A DNA stretch of 35,638 nt, taken from NCBI GenBank assembly GCA_945890895.1, contig CAMDDG010000023.1, positions 1 through 35,638 of the forward strand, given 5' to 3'. The DNA comes from Chitinophaga pinensis (GTDB lineage: Bacteria > Bacteroidota > Bacteroidia > NS11-12g > UBA955). The notes beneath the pieces were generated by a model that saw nothing but the letters and a program-made list of their open reading frames with translations, did not search any database and was not told the origin of the DNA. Below, one piece after another: positions 1-7,657 of this stretch. How positions within the stretch are numbered: position 1 is the first letter of the stretch; every line of letters begins with the position of its first letter. The position numbers were made by a program, and so were the translations under genes.

Positions 1-359
1 AATTGCAACAATAAACTATCTGATACACCGTATAATTCCATTTGACGGGCAACCAAAGCGAATTGCAAACGATCTACGTCGTCTATATTATTGGGGTATT
101 TTTCTAATAACTCAAAATATGCATCATATGCTTTTTCTGGCATAGCCATCTGAGCAAAGGAAAAAGCCAAAGCTCTTTGATAAACGTAGCCCTTTTTTCT
201 GGCTACGGTTTTATTCTGATTGGCATTAACAATTTCATGATAGCGTTGTTGACTTAACTGTTTAATTATTTTCTTTTGGGAGTAGGCTGTTTGAGATACC
301 GAGAACAAACTTACCAATAAGAGAAATGCTATTTTATTCACTGAATACGTTTTTTTCAT
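1..359 (-). CDS. Exported protein, N-terminal part of a probable OmpA/TPR-type T9SS partner (partial)
   Basis: An open frame runs from an ATG at 359 off the left edge of the window, giving about 119 codons of the N-terminus. Residues 1-28 form a signal peptide (basic start, hydrophobic core, cleavage near AYSQ). The following segment is helical and TPR-like, with alternating small and aromatic residues such as YQRALAFSFAQMAMPEKAY. The gene starts 10 nt after the stop of the PorP/SprF gene, so the two are almost certainly co-transcribed. In Bacteroidota the gene after a porP/sprF homologue is very often an outer-membrane protein with TPR, beta-propeller and C-terminal OmpA peptidoglycan-binding domains (PorE-like). 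That assignment rests on position and the TPR-like start; the diagnostic OmpA domain lies outside the window. Confidence 0.7.
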   Translation of the reverse strand, partial: MKKTYSVNKIAFLLLVSLFSVSQTAYSQKKIIKQLSQQRYHEIVNANQNKTVARKKGYVYQRALAFSFAQMAMPEKAYDAYFELLEKYPNNIDDVDRLQFALVARQMELYGVSDSLLLQ

Positions 360-369
360 GGGAAAATAA

Positions 370-1320
370 TTAAAAATATCTTGGTGCTCTAACTCGACTA
401 TTTGAAACGTAAGGAATCATGTACTGAATCCCGAATTCATGAGACGATCTTACGTATTGATTTAATGGTGCCCATCGTGTATCATAAGAATATAAAATGG
501 TAAAATTGGGATTTACATTCGCCATAGCCATAATTCCACCTTCCCCACCCGTTCTAATAAAAGCACCCAATGAAAAATCATCCATATAAATAGCGTGTAG
601 ATTAAAATCTGCTTCAATAGGAACACCGTTGGCAATTTTAATTTGGGTAGTAGGTTTTATTTTCCAGTCTGGTCCAGCATCTATTACATAACCTGCAACA
701 GCATAATACTGCGTTGTAGCGGCATACGCTACATTCACATTATTATTTCTTTGATCTGCTGGTACAAAAACCATTCTAGGAGCAGAAACTCCTGCAAAGT
801 AATTATTGCCATATACATAGACACCGAAACCAGCCATAGGCGCAGTTAGATTATAATCGTTGTTATTAAACACTTGATCACCTGGCTTTTCTAACTGAAG
901 TTGCGATAAATTTGCTACATAATTATACAATCCAAAACGCAAACCAACTGCCACTCTAACATTATCTGCTACTTGTTTATTATAAGCTCCAGAAAGGGCA
1001 ATTTGAGTTTCTGTTAATGGACTAGCCACTTTGAATTTACCTATTTTCCCGGTTTGAATGTTGAGTCCGCCGGCAAAATCACCCACCAATGGAGTATGCA
1101 TTCCTAAATTATAGTAGCGAGGGGCACCCGGTAAACTATTCCATTGCATTCTCGCCAAACTATTAGCTACAAAAGTTCTTTTAGAGCCAGCATAAGCGGG
1201 ATTAATTGCAAGAGAATTGTAATCGTAATGAGAGTACATTTGTTCTTGCTGAGCGTGGATAGATGATGTAAAAAGCATCCCCAATCCCAAAACAACTCTA
1301 TATATTTTCAAATTTTTCAT
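370..1320 (-). CDS. PorP/SprF family type IX secretion membrane protein
   Basis: This 316-residue outer-membrane protein has a signal peptide (cleavage near SIHAQ, about residue 23) followed by the family hallmark: a Gln/Tyr-rich start (QEQMYSHYDYNSLAINPAYAGS, split here as QEQMYSHYDYN and SLAINPAYAGS), then alternating beta-strand sequence to the C-terminus. PorP/SprF proteins are predicted small beta-barrels. SprF of Flavobacterium johnsoniae is needed to secrete the adhesin SprB, and paralogues sit beside other type B cargo genes. Here the gene lies 20 nt downstream of a 1430-residue protein with a type B C-terminal domain and just upstream of an OmpA/TPR-like gene, the typical three-gene cassette. 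It is inferred to be the dedicated partner of that large protein for secretion or surface attachment. Confidence 0.92.
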   Translation of the reverse strand: MKNLKIYRVVLGLGMLFTSSIHAQQEQMYSHYDYNSLAINPAYAGSKRTFVANSLARMQWNSLPGAPRYYNLGMHTPLVGDFAGGLNIQTGKIGKFKVASPLTETQIALSGAYNKQVADNVRVAVGLRFGLYNYVANLSQLQLEKPGDQVFNNNDYNLTAPMAGFGVYVYGNNYFAGVSAPRMVFVPADQRNNNVNVAYAATTQYYAVAGYVIDAGPDWKIKPTTQIKIANGVPIEADFNLHAIYMDDFSLGAFIRTGGEGGIMAMANVNPNFTILYSYDTRWAPLNQYVRSSHEFGIQYMIPYVSNSRVRAPRYF

Positions 1321-1340
1321 TTCCTTTATTGATTAAAAAA

Positions 1341-4300
1341 TTAACGTTTGATGTAAACATTTCCTGTAATAGGTTCTTTATTTAAACCATTGTATTTAAA
1401 TACGTAGAAGTATAAACCTTCAGGTAAATCTGTTCCTCCCATACTTGGGAACGAAGAAAAATGATTACCATCCCAATTGTTTTTATAGCCTTTAGCAGAT
1501 TGATAAACTACTTGTCCATTGCGGTTTAAAATGGTCAATTCGGCTTTATCAAATACCTTTAAACCTTTGATATAGAAAAAGTCATTATCACCATCATTGT
1601 TTGGAGAAAATGCTTCGGGTATAACTACATCAGCATCTTTATAATCTGGAATACCATTTCCGTTTGCGTCAGTGGTTCCTTCGTCAGAATCCAACATTTC
1701 ATCGTTATCCGAATCTATATCACGGAAGTTGGCAATACCATCACCGTCGGAATCAATATTTCCTTCTGTTTGATCAATGATTCCATCGTTATCAGAATCC
1801 AAATCGCGGAAATCATCGGTTCCGTCGTTATCGGTATCTACAGGATTATTTGGATCATTACCGGCTTCAATTTCATCTGAAATTGTATCATTATCTGAAT
1901 CCAAATCGCGATAATCTTCGGTACCGTCATTGTCTGTATCTACTGGATTATTTGCATTACTTCCAGCTTCATAGGAATCCGGGATTTTATCACCATCAGA
2001 ATCAACATCACGATAATCTTCTAGTGCATCACCATCGGTATTTCTTGGGTTATTAGGATCATTACCCGCTTCATAACTATCAGGAATATTATCGTTATCA
2101 GAATCCGTATCTAAGAAATCATAATCTCCATCAGAATCTGTATCCAAAGGCGAAGAAGTATTGTTGCCTGCTTCATACGAATCAGGAATTAAATCACCGT
2201 CGGAATCCAAATCTCTAAAGTTGGGTTTACCGTCAGAATCCGCATCGGCAAATGTTTCAATTTTATCGCTAATTCCATCACCATCCGAATCCACATCTCT
2301 CCAATCACCCGTGTTGTCAGAGTCTGTATCCAAAGGTGATTTATCATTCTGATCACCAAATCCAACAAATCCATCTGCTTGATCTATGATACCATCTCCA
2401 TCAGTGTCGCTTCCATCTACTCTTCCATCACTATTCAAATCGATATGACTTTGACCGCTTTCATAAATGTCCAATAACGCATCATTGTCTGAATCAAGAT
2501 CTCTGAAATCGGCCTCTCCATCTGAATCTTGATCATTTGGATTGGTAATTAAATCCGTAGGATTGTCTTTTAAACCATCTCCATTAGCATCCGTAATATT
2601 GGCTTCTAATACATCATTAATTCCATCGTTATCAGAATCCAAATCTTTATAATCTGGTTTACCATCAGAATCGGAGTCTACCAAAGCGTGCTTATTATTG
2701 TTTTCAGTAATATCTGCAATACCATCGTTATCTGAATCAACGTCTAAATAATCCAACGTACCATCGCCATCTGTATCAAAATTCTTTTCTACATAATCCG
2801 GGATACTATCGTTGTCTGCATCTCCAATTACAACTTTTAAAATTATTGGTTTACTAACGGAGTTGCCATTTTTATCTTTAAGAGTAACAATTACATTATT
2901 GTTCCCTAAGTTGGTTAAATCAAACACATCTTTGCTCAACAATACGGTATCAGTGCCACAATTATCAGAAATAGTAACTACAACCATAGATGATTTTAAG
3001 AAAGCTTTTCCTGAAGTATCAATTAGAATGGTTGTATTTTGAACCGTTAATTCGGGATCTATATTATCTTCAACGGTAACATTGAATGTGGAAGTGGCGA
3101 TATTGCCATTCACATCCGTTACTTTAAAAGTAACAACATTTACACCTACTTCAGAACAATCAAATACGGTATCACTTAATTCTCTTTTAAGAATAGTGCA
3201 ATTATCATAACTACCTTTATCAACTTGAGAAATGGTTAATTTAGCTTGACCGGAAGCGTCTAATTGCAATGTTGGATTGAACATCACTAAAACGGGTTTA
3301 ACCGTATCCAATATGAGAACTTGAGTTGTGTCTTTATGGATATTTCCTTTATTATCTGTAACCGTAAGTATGATTCTTCTCAATTTACCTGCATCCGTAC
3401 AGAAAAAGTTGGAATTATCAATGGTCATAGTTTTAATACCACAGTTATCAAAGCTCTTGGAACCTATAGACGCTGCAGTAGTTGAAACTGAACCATTCGA
3501 CAATAAGTATAGGGTATCGGGGGATGCAATAGCTATAGGTAGCGTAGTATCGTGTATCACAACTCTCATGGAATCCGAAATCGTATTCCCCGCAACATCC
3601 AAAATAGAAACATACACCCAATTTGTATCTAAATCAGAACACGTAAAAATGGTTTTAGAGAAAATGGTATCTTTAATGCAATTATCAATTGCTTGCAGAA
3701 CTACATTTTTAGCAGTTCGAATATCAAAATTGCCATTATCATCGAGATAGGCGTCTATCAATGGCATAACTTCAATTCTCCAAGGTGCTAAGGTGTCCAT
3801 TACAGTAACGGCAATGGTATCAAAACCTTCATTACCAGCTTTATCTCGTACTGAAGCAATAACATTAAAAGTTCCTACATCCCCACAATCAAAGATAGAA
3901 TCAGACAATCCCCATGATTCAATTTGGCAATTTTCATAAGCGGAAACGAACAGTTTATTCCAAGAAGTTGATGCATTACCAAAGCTATCCAAAATTAATG
4001 TATCTACTGAGAGCGTAGTAATATTGGGTTTGATGGTATCAATTACATAAACCTTAATATCTTTCGATAGTGTATTTCCGACTTGATCTGAAATCGTTAC
4101 TGAAACCGTATCAATTCCCAAATCAGCGCAATTGAAGACCGTTTTCATTAATGTGTCTTTGATCGAACAAGGATCTGAGGCGAAGCGAACAACGCTGTCT
4201 TTAGATAAGGTAAATGCACCTGTAGAGTCTAAATATACAAATTGGTCTTTTACGTTAAGTGAATCGGGGGTTAAAGTATCTTTTACCAGAAAATTAACCA

Positions 4301-5633
4301 TTTTATATGTGAGATTACCGCTTTTGTCTTTACCCCAAATTTTAGTGGTATTGAGTCCTACATTTGAACAATCGACAGGAATTATCGTATTATTTAGACC
4401 ATCAAAATATGCTGTATCCGGTGAACAATTATCTGTAAGTGAAACAAAAAGACTATCAAAGTGAATGGTATCTTTTCCGTTTGCATTTAAGTAGGAAGTA
4501 TAATTTTTAACTGTTAAAGTTGGTGCAATCGTATCAAATACTGCTACAGAAATGATTTTAGAAGACACATTTCCTGCAATGTCTCTAACTTCAAAGTTTC
4601 CTTGGAAGGTATCGCCTGCATCTGCACATGAAAATGCGTTTCTCCAAACGGTAATTTTAGCAATTCCACATTCGTCAAACGAAGCACTATCAGCATCTGT
4701 TCCAGTGAATGTAATTGAACCAGAACCACCAACATATACTTTTGAAAGCCATTTTGGATTAGCAATTGGTTTCGTAATATCTTTAACATGGACATACGCA
4801 TGCACGGTATCCACATTGTTTGTAGAATCTGTAACGGTAAAAATCACTTTTTTGAATCCCGTATCTGCACATGAAAAATTAGTCTTATCGATAGCTAGAG
4901 ATTTGATAGCACAATTATCGGTGCTCGAAGAATCTAATGTAGAAGCGGTAATTGTAGCAAGGCCTAAGTTATTTAGCTCTAGGTTATAATTTTTCTTGAC
5001 TTTAGCCACTGGTGGAACGTTGTCGGTATTTTGAACCGTAAAAGTATTGGTATCTGTACAACCTGCATTGTCTTTAACAACAACAGTGTAGGAACCATTC
5101 CAAAGATTTGAATACGTTGTTGTCGAGTTAAAGGTTCCTGAATTTCCAAAATCGTACTGGAATCCAGTGTTTCCACCAATACTAGATACTTTTATAATTG
5201 AATAACCATTACAAATTGAATTTGTAATTAGACCTCCGAGTTGTAATAATGCTGGAGACGTGACGTTAACATTATCAGAGTACAATACATTTCCTACATC
5301 AATAATTTGAACTTCAAAAGTCCCTTCTTTTAAACCTGTAAAATCAAAATTCGTCAAACTAGTTACATCTGCTTTCTCAATTGTATCACCCAAACTATTA
5401 ATAATTTGAATTGAGTCGATACCCGTATAAGACCAAGTTGCTGAAACAATTCCGTTAGAATCCCCCTTGCAACTTATAGCTTGACTTGTCAAACTTAATT
5501 GTCCTGAAACGGTTGAAAACAAAAAAAGCGTTAAAAAGCTCAAAATTGTGGCTCTTAACGCTTTTTTTGTTAGTGGTTTTTTGACCCATTCTAAGATCGA
5601 AAATCTTAAATTTCGTGTATTTATTGTATTCAT
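1341..5633 (-). CDS. Giant T9SS surface protein: SprB-like start, nine Ig/HYR-like repeats, TSP3 repeats, type B sorting domain
   Basis: The protein has 1430 residues. Residues 1-44 are a signal peptide with an unusually long basic N-region. Residues about 46-205 resemble SprB/PKD-like beta modules (NAGCTDTNTF). Residues about 205-935 hold nine repeats of roughly 81 residues, each with a DNC-like motif (DNCAIK, DECGIA, DNCSPD, DPCSIK, ENCQIE and so on), a second Cys in FDCxDxG, and VxDxxGN, resembling HYR/Ig folds. Residues about 937-1335 are Asp-rich thrombospondin type 3 calcium-binding repeats (DSDNDGI, DTDGDG). Residues about 1338-1430 are the gliding-motility-associated C-terminal domain (AFSPNNDGDND, then GLYFYVFKYNG), a T9SS type B signal. 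It is likely exported by T9SS and held on the surface as an adhesin or filament. The two Cys per repeat could form disulfides. It leads the cassette with PorP/SprF; a strong hairpin lies in its first 120 bases. Confidence 0.93.
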   Translation of the reverse strand: MNTINTRNLRFSILEWVKKPLTKKALRATILSFLTLFLFSTVSGQLSLTSQAISCKGDSNGIVSATWSYTGIDSIQIINSLGDTIEKADVTSLTNFDFTGLKEGTFEVQIIDVGNVLYSDNVNVTSPALLQLGGLITNSICNGYSIIKVSSIGGNTGFQYDFGNSGTFNSTTTYSNLWNGSYTVVVKDNAGCTDTNTFTVQNTDNVPPVAKVKKNYNLELNNLGLATITASTLDSSSTDNCAIKSLAIDKTNFSCADTGFKKVIFTVTDSTNNVDTVHAYVHVKDITKPIANPKWLSKVYVGGSGSITFTGTDADSASFDECGIAKITVWRNAFSCADAGDTFQGNFEVRDIAGNVSSKIISVAVFDTIAPTLTVKNYTSYLNANGKDTIHFDSLFVSLTDNCSPDTAYFDGLNNTIIPVDCSNVGLNTTKIWGKDKSGNLTYKMVNFLVKDTLTPDSLNVKDQFVYLDSTGAFTLSKDSVVRFASDPCSIKDTLMKTVFNCADLGIDTVSVTISDQVGNTLSKDIKVYVIDTIKPNITTLSVDTLILDSFGNASTSWNKLFVSAYENCQIESWGLSDSIFDCGDVGTFNVIASVRDKAGNEGFDTIAVTVMDTLAPWRIEVMPLIDAYLDDNGNFDIRTAKNVVLQAIDNCIKDTIFSKTIFTCSDLDTNWVYVSILDVAGNTISDSMRVVIHDTTLPIAIASPDTLYLLSNGSVSTTAASIGSKSFDNCGIKTMTIDNSNFFCTDAGKLRRIILTVTDNKGNIHKDTTQVLILDTVKPVLVMFNPTLQLDASGQAKLTISQVDKGSYDNCTILKRELSDTVFDCSEVGVNVVTFKVTDVNGNIATSTFNVTVEDNIDPELTVQNTTILIDTSGKAFLKSSMVVVTISDNCGTDTVLLSKDVFDLTNLGNNNVIVTLKDKNGNSVSKPIILKVVIGDADNDSIPDYVEKNFDTDGDGTLDYLDVDSDNDGIADITENNNKHALVDSDSDGKPDYKDLDSDNDGINDVLEANITDANGDGLKDNPTDLITNPNDQDSDGEADFRDLDSDNDALLDIYESGQSHIDLNSDGRVDGSDTDGDGIIDQADGFVGFGDQNDKSPLDTDSDNTGDWRDVDSDGDGISDKIETFADADSDGKPNFRDLDSDGDLIPDSYEAGNNTSSPLDTDSDGDYDFLDTDSDNDNIPDSYEAGNDPNNPRNTDGDALEDYRDVDSDGDKIPDSYEAGSNANNPVDTDNDGTEDYRDLDSDNDTISDEIEAGNDPNNPVDTDNDGTDDFRDLDSDNDGIIDQTEGNIDSDGDGIANFRDIDSDNDEMLDSDEGTTDANGNGIPDYKDADVVIPEAFSPNNDGDNDFFYIKGLKVFDKAELTILNRNGQVVYQSAKGYKNNWDGNHFSSFPSMGGTDLPEGLYFYVFKYNGLNKEPITGNVYIKR
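1635..2825 (-). repeat. Tandem Asp-rich (TSP3) coding repeats
   Basis: The DNA encoding the calcium-binding stretch of the giant surface protein is internally repetitive. About ten DSDxD-type modules recur every roughly 28-40 codons, and some units are near-duplicates, for example those encoding SYEAGNDPNNP and EIEAGNDPNNP (around 1850 and 2050). The repeat is visible at both DNA and protein level and is a plausible site of slippage or unequal recombination. Confidence 0.8.
5518..5571 (-). promoter_or_regulatory. Perfect 17-bp inverted repeat with T7 run inside the signal-peptide coding region
   Basis: Arms at 5518-5534 and 5555-5571 are exact reverse complements (AACAAAAAAAGCGTTAA and TTAACGCTTTTTTTGTT) around a 20-nt spacer that can add a few inner pairs. 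On the coding (minus) strand the 3' arm ends in GC followed by seven T, so the transcript could form a terminator-like hairpin about 60-115 nt after the start codon. It encodes residues 21-39 of the giant surface protein. Structure and position are seen; an attenuator role is inferred. Confidence 0.6.
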
Positions 5634-5964
5634 TTTCGTTTTGATATATTTTTTTAAAGTCCCAATTCCGAACTAGTTTGTTTCAGAAATGATATAAAGC
5701 AATTTAGTAAGGTTGCAATTTTTTTCGTGCCAAAGTTGCGCCAAGTTTTTTAAAAGTTCCACTTCATCATTTTAGTTGTAGCTATAATAGGACAGATTAA
5801 TTCTGTGTTTCCCCTAAAATAGATACTCCTTTAGATCAAATTTCTTTATTAAATTTTGTAATTACCCTCGGTTCAAAAATCATTCCAAATCGTTCAAATC
5901 AAATTATTCAACAACTTAAAGACGTGTTTTTTTACACTTCTGTTGCACTTTAGAACGATTTAAC
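5634..5964. other. 331-bp intergenic region without a recognisable gene
   Basis: AT-rich DNA between the stop of the fused kinase gene and the start of the giant surface protein gene, both on the minus strand. It should hold the promoter and leader of the surface-protein cassette. No exact TAnnTTTG was found near the start; the nearest imperfect match on the minus strand is CAACTTTG around 5751-5758. A short imperfect hairpin (AAGTGT, A-run, ACACGTCTT on the minus strand, around 5920-5942) lacks a following T-run. No RNA gene or convincing small ORF was seen. Confidence 0.5.
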
Positions 5965-7608
5965 CTACCGGATTACACAAAAAATTCCTATTGAAACCAA
6001 GATCAATGATATCCAGTTAACCATATCGTTTGACCAATACCTCCATGTATATCCCGATTCTTCATCGTCGGCAAACAAATCATTATTTATTCGTTTCTTC
6101 CTTTGAAATAAACTGCCTAAAATTGAATCTAATAAGGTACCTACTAAACCGCTAATCGATATTATAAAAAACCAATTCCATTCCTGTGAACTGGCTCGAA
6201 TATTCAACGAATTCCCATCCCTAGAAATTAAAAAAAGAAACCCGATAATTACCGACCCCAAACATCCAAATAACGTTCCAGCCCAAGTAATTCCACCAGA
6301 AGCACCAGACGACAACCTTCTAAATCCCATTATATCTATTGGATTCTTGCCAAATCTCATTCCCAATTCACTCGACCATGTATCTGCTAATGCAGCCGAC
6401 ATTACTGACCAATAAACCAATAACCAAATCCCTTTATCTGCTGAAATTGGTTTATTAAAGCGATTGAATAGTTCCAATTTTGAGAAGAAATTACTATTCA
6501 TACACACCAGAAAAACGCCAATCAATAGTGGAATTCCACCATTTGCTAACACTTGAATAGCATCACGAGGTTTACCGTGTTTTTTATCCGTTGAAAAGAT
6601 AGAACTTGTTTCACCCGTTTGATAATTAGCGAAATTGTAATTCTGTTTTTTAGTTAATTTTCCAGCTAAAGAACCGAGTACAAAGAAAGACAAAATAGGC
6701 AAGAAAGGCAGTTCAGAAACCCATAAAATAAAGGCAAGAATAAGGGCCATCACGATTCCCGACTCATTCAACCACTTTGCCTTGTAAATAAGAATAATCA
6801 AAGATGTAATTATCAAAATTATTCCCAAAAATGAAAGTCCAGATAGTTCATTTGTTTTTATCCAAATTGGAAGAATTGGAAAACATAGAAAATAAAACAT
6901 CCCCAAAATGGGTACCGTTAAATTATCGATACCATTATTCGAATAATACTCTACAGTTGATAATAACAATGCACCGAAAAATGAAAAAATCAACATATTT
7001 CTTTCATCCATATGGAATGCATTTAGCGCTTTATAATATGGGGCGTAAAGAATGCTAAGGCAGAGAATTATAAACGTAATGCAATAAAATACAATTGAAC
7101 CTGCTCGCGTCTTTTTAATGGGATTAATTTTATAACCAACCAAAGCAGCAAATCCATCTGCAATAGCTAATATAAAAAACACGGTTGCTGTAAAGTACAA
7201 TCCAGCTCCTATGTTCTTCTCGGGTGAAAAAAATCGAACTGCATAGAGTATAATAAAAAAGGAAGTAGGAAACCAAGCAATTCCCCAGCTTTTTCGTCCG
7301 TTAATTTTAAAAAATCCCCAAAAAACAGCAATCCACAATAGTAGGTTAATTACTAAGATCAAAAGTAAAAAATCATCAAGAAGTTGCAAACCTTCAAATG
7401 CTTGATTTTCAGAAATTAAATCATTTACAATAACACTCAAAATAAATGCAACAAATGCTGTAATTCCTACCGAAAATATGTGTAACCATTTGCGTATTAA
7501 AAACTTTCGCTCAGGAAAAATATAGGTCAAACCGATGGAAATACCCGTAATTATTGCAACAAATGCAATAAATATCCCAAAATCAGATAGAATACGGTTT
7601 AAAAACAT
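5965..7608 (-). CDS. Fused phytol-kinase-like (VTE5-type) and DUF92 (VTE6-type) integral membrane protein
   Basis: This 547-residue polytopic membrane protein has two recognisable halves. Residues about 30-240 match the phytol/dolichol kinase and CTP-transferase-like fold: RKWLH at 39-43, ADGFAALVG at 150-158 with KKTRAGS at 165-171, and DNLTVP at 228-233. Residues about 260-547 match DUF92: RDAIQVLANGG at 348-358, ADTWSSELG at 408-416, GASGG at 435-439, and GTLLDSILGSLFQ at 490-502. In Arabidopsis these families are VTE5 (phytol to phytyl phosphate) and VTE6 (phytyl phosphate to phytyl diphosphate). The fusion is therefore predicted to phosphorylate a prenol twice in the membrane. Its start is 17 nt from the divergent start of a homogentisate-phytyltransferase-like gene, a natural consumer of phytyl diphosphate. 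The true prenol (phytol, geranylgeraniol or farnesol) cannot be read from sequence. The ATG at 7608 is supported by a promoter element just upstream. Confidence 0.82.
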   Translation of the reverse strand: MFLNRILSDFGIFIAFVAIITGISIGLTYIFPERKFLIRKWLHIFSVGITAFVAFILSVIVNDLISENQAFEGLQLLDDFLLLILVINLLLWIAVFWGFFKINGRKSWGIAWFPTSFFIILYAVRFFSPEKNIGAGLYFTATVFFILAIADGFAALVGYKINPIKKTRAGSIVFYCITFIILCLSILYAPYYKALNAFHMDERNMLIFSFFGALLLSTVEYYSNNGIDNLTVPILGMFYFLCFPILPIWIKTNELSGLSFLGIILIITSLIILIYKAKWLNESGIVMALILAFILWVSELPFLPILSFFVLGSLAGKLTKKQNYNFANYQTGETSSIFSTDKKHGKPRDAIQVLANGGIPLLIGVFLVCMNSNFFSKLELFNRFNKPISADKGIWLLVYWSVMSAALADTWSSELGMRFGKNPIDIMGFRRLSSGASGGITWAGTLFGCLGSVIIGFLFLISRDGNSLNIRASSQEWNWFFIISISGLVGTLLDSILGSLFQRKKRINNDLFADDEESGYTWRYWSNDMVNWISLILVSIGIFCVIR

Positions 7609-7622
7609 AGATCGAATACAAA

Positions 7623-7657
7623 CAAATGTACTCTATATTCGTTCATTTGTATCCAAA
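7623..7657 (-). promoter_or_regulatory. Promoter of the fused kinase gene (-7 TACATTTG, -33 TTTG)
   Basis: On the minus strand TACATTTG occupies 7630-7623, preceded by TTTG at 7657-7654 with a 23-nt spacer, the arrangement of the Bacteroidota vegetative promoter. Transcription would begin a few bases before the ATG at 7608. The element lies inside the first codons of the divergent prenyltransferase gene. Confidence 0.6.

Noticed and set aside
1635..2825. Regularly spaced short repeats resembling a CRISPR array
   Set aside because: They are in-frame Asp-rich protein repeats with variable spacing and sequence, inside one long open frame, and no cas genes are present.
3328..3750. 140-codon open frame on the plus strand within the giant surface protein gene
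   Set aside because: It is a shadow of the repeat-rich minus-strand gene with no family resemblance; the same applies to other overlapping frames at 4132-4464, 4552-4989 and 18488-18868.
5634..5964. Possible small RNA or riboswitch in the 331-bp gap
   Set aside because: No recognisable conserved structure, terminator or promoter was found by eye; only AT-rich sequence and one short imperfect hairpin.
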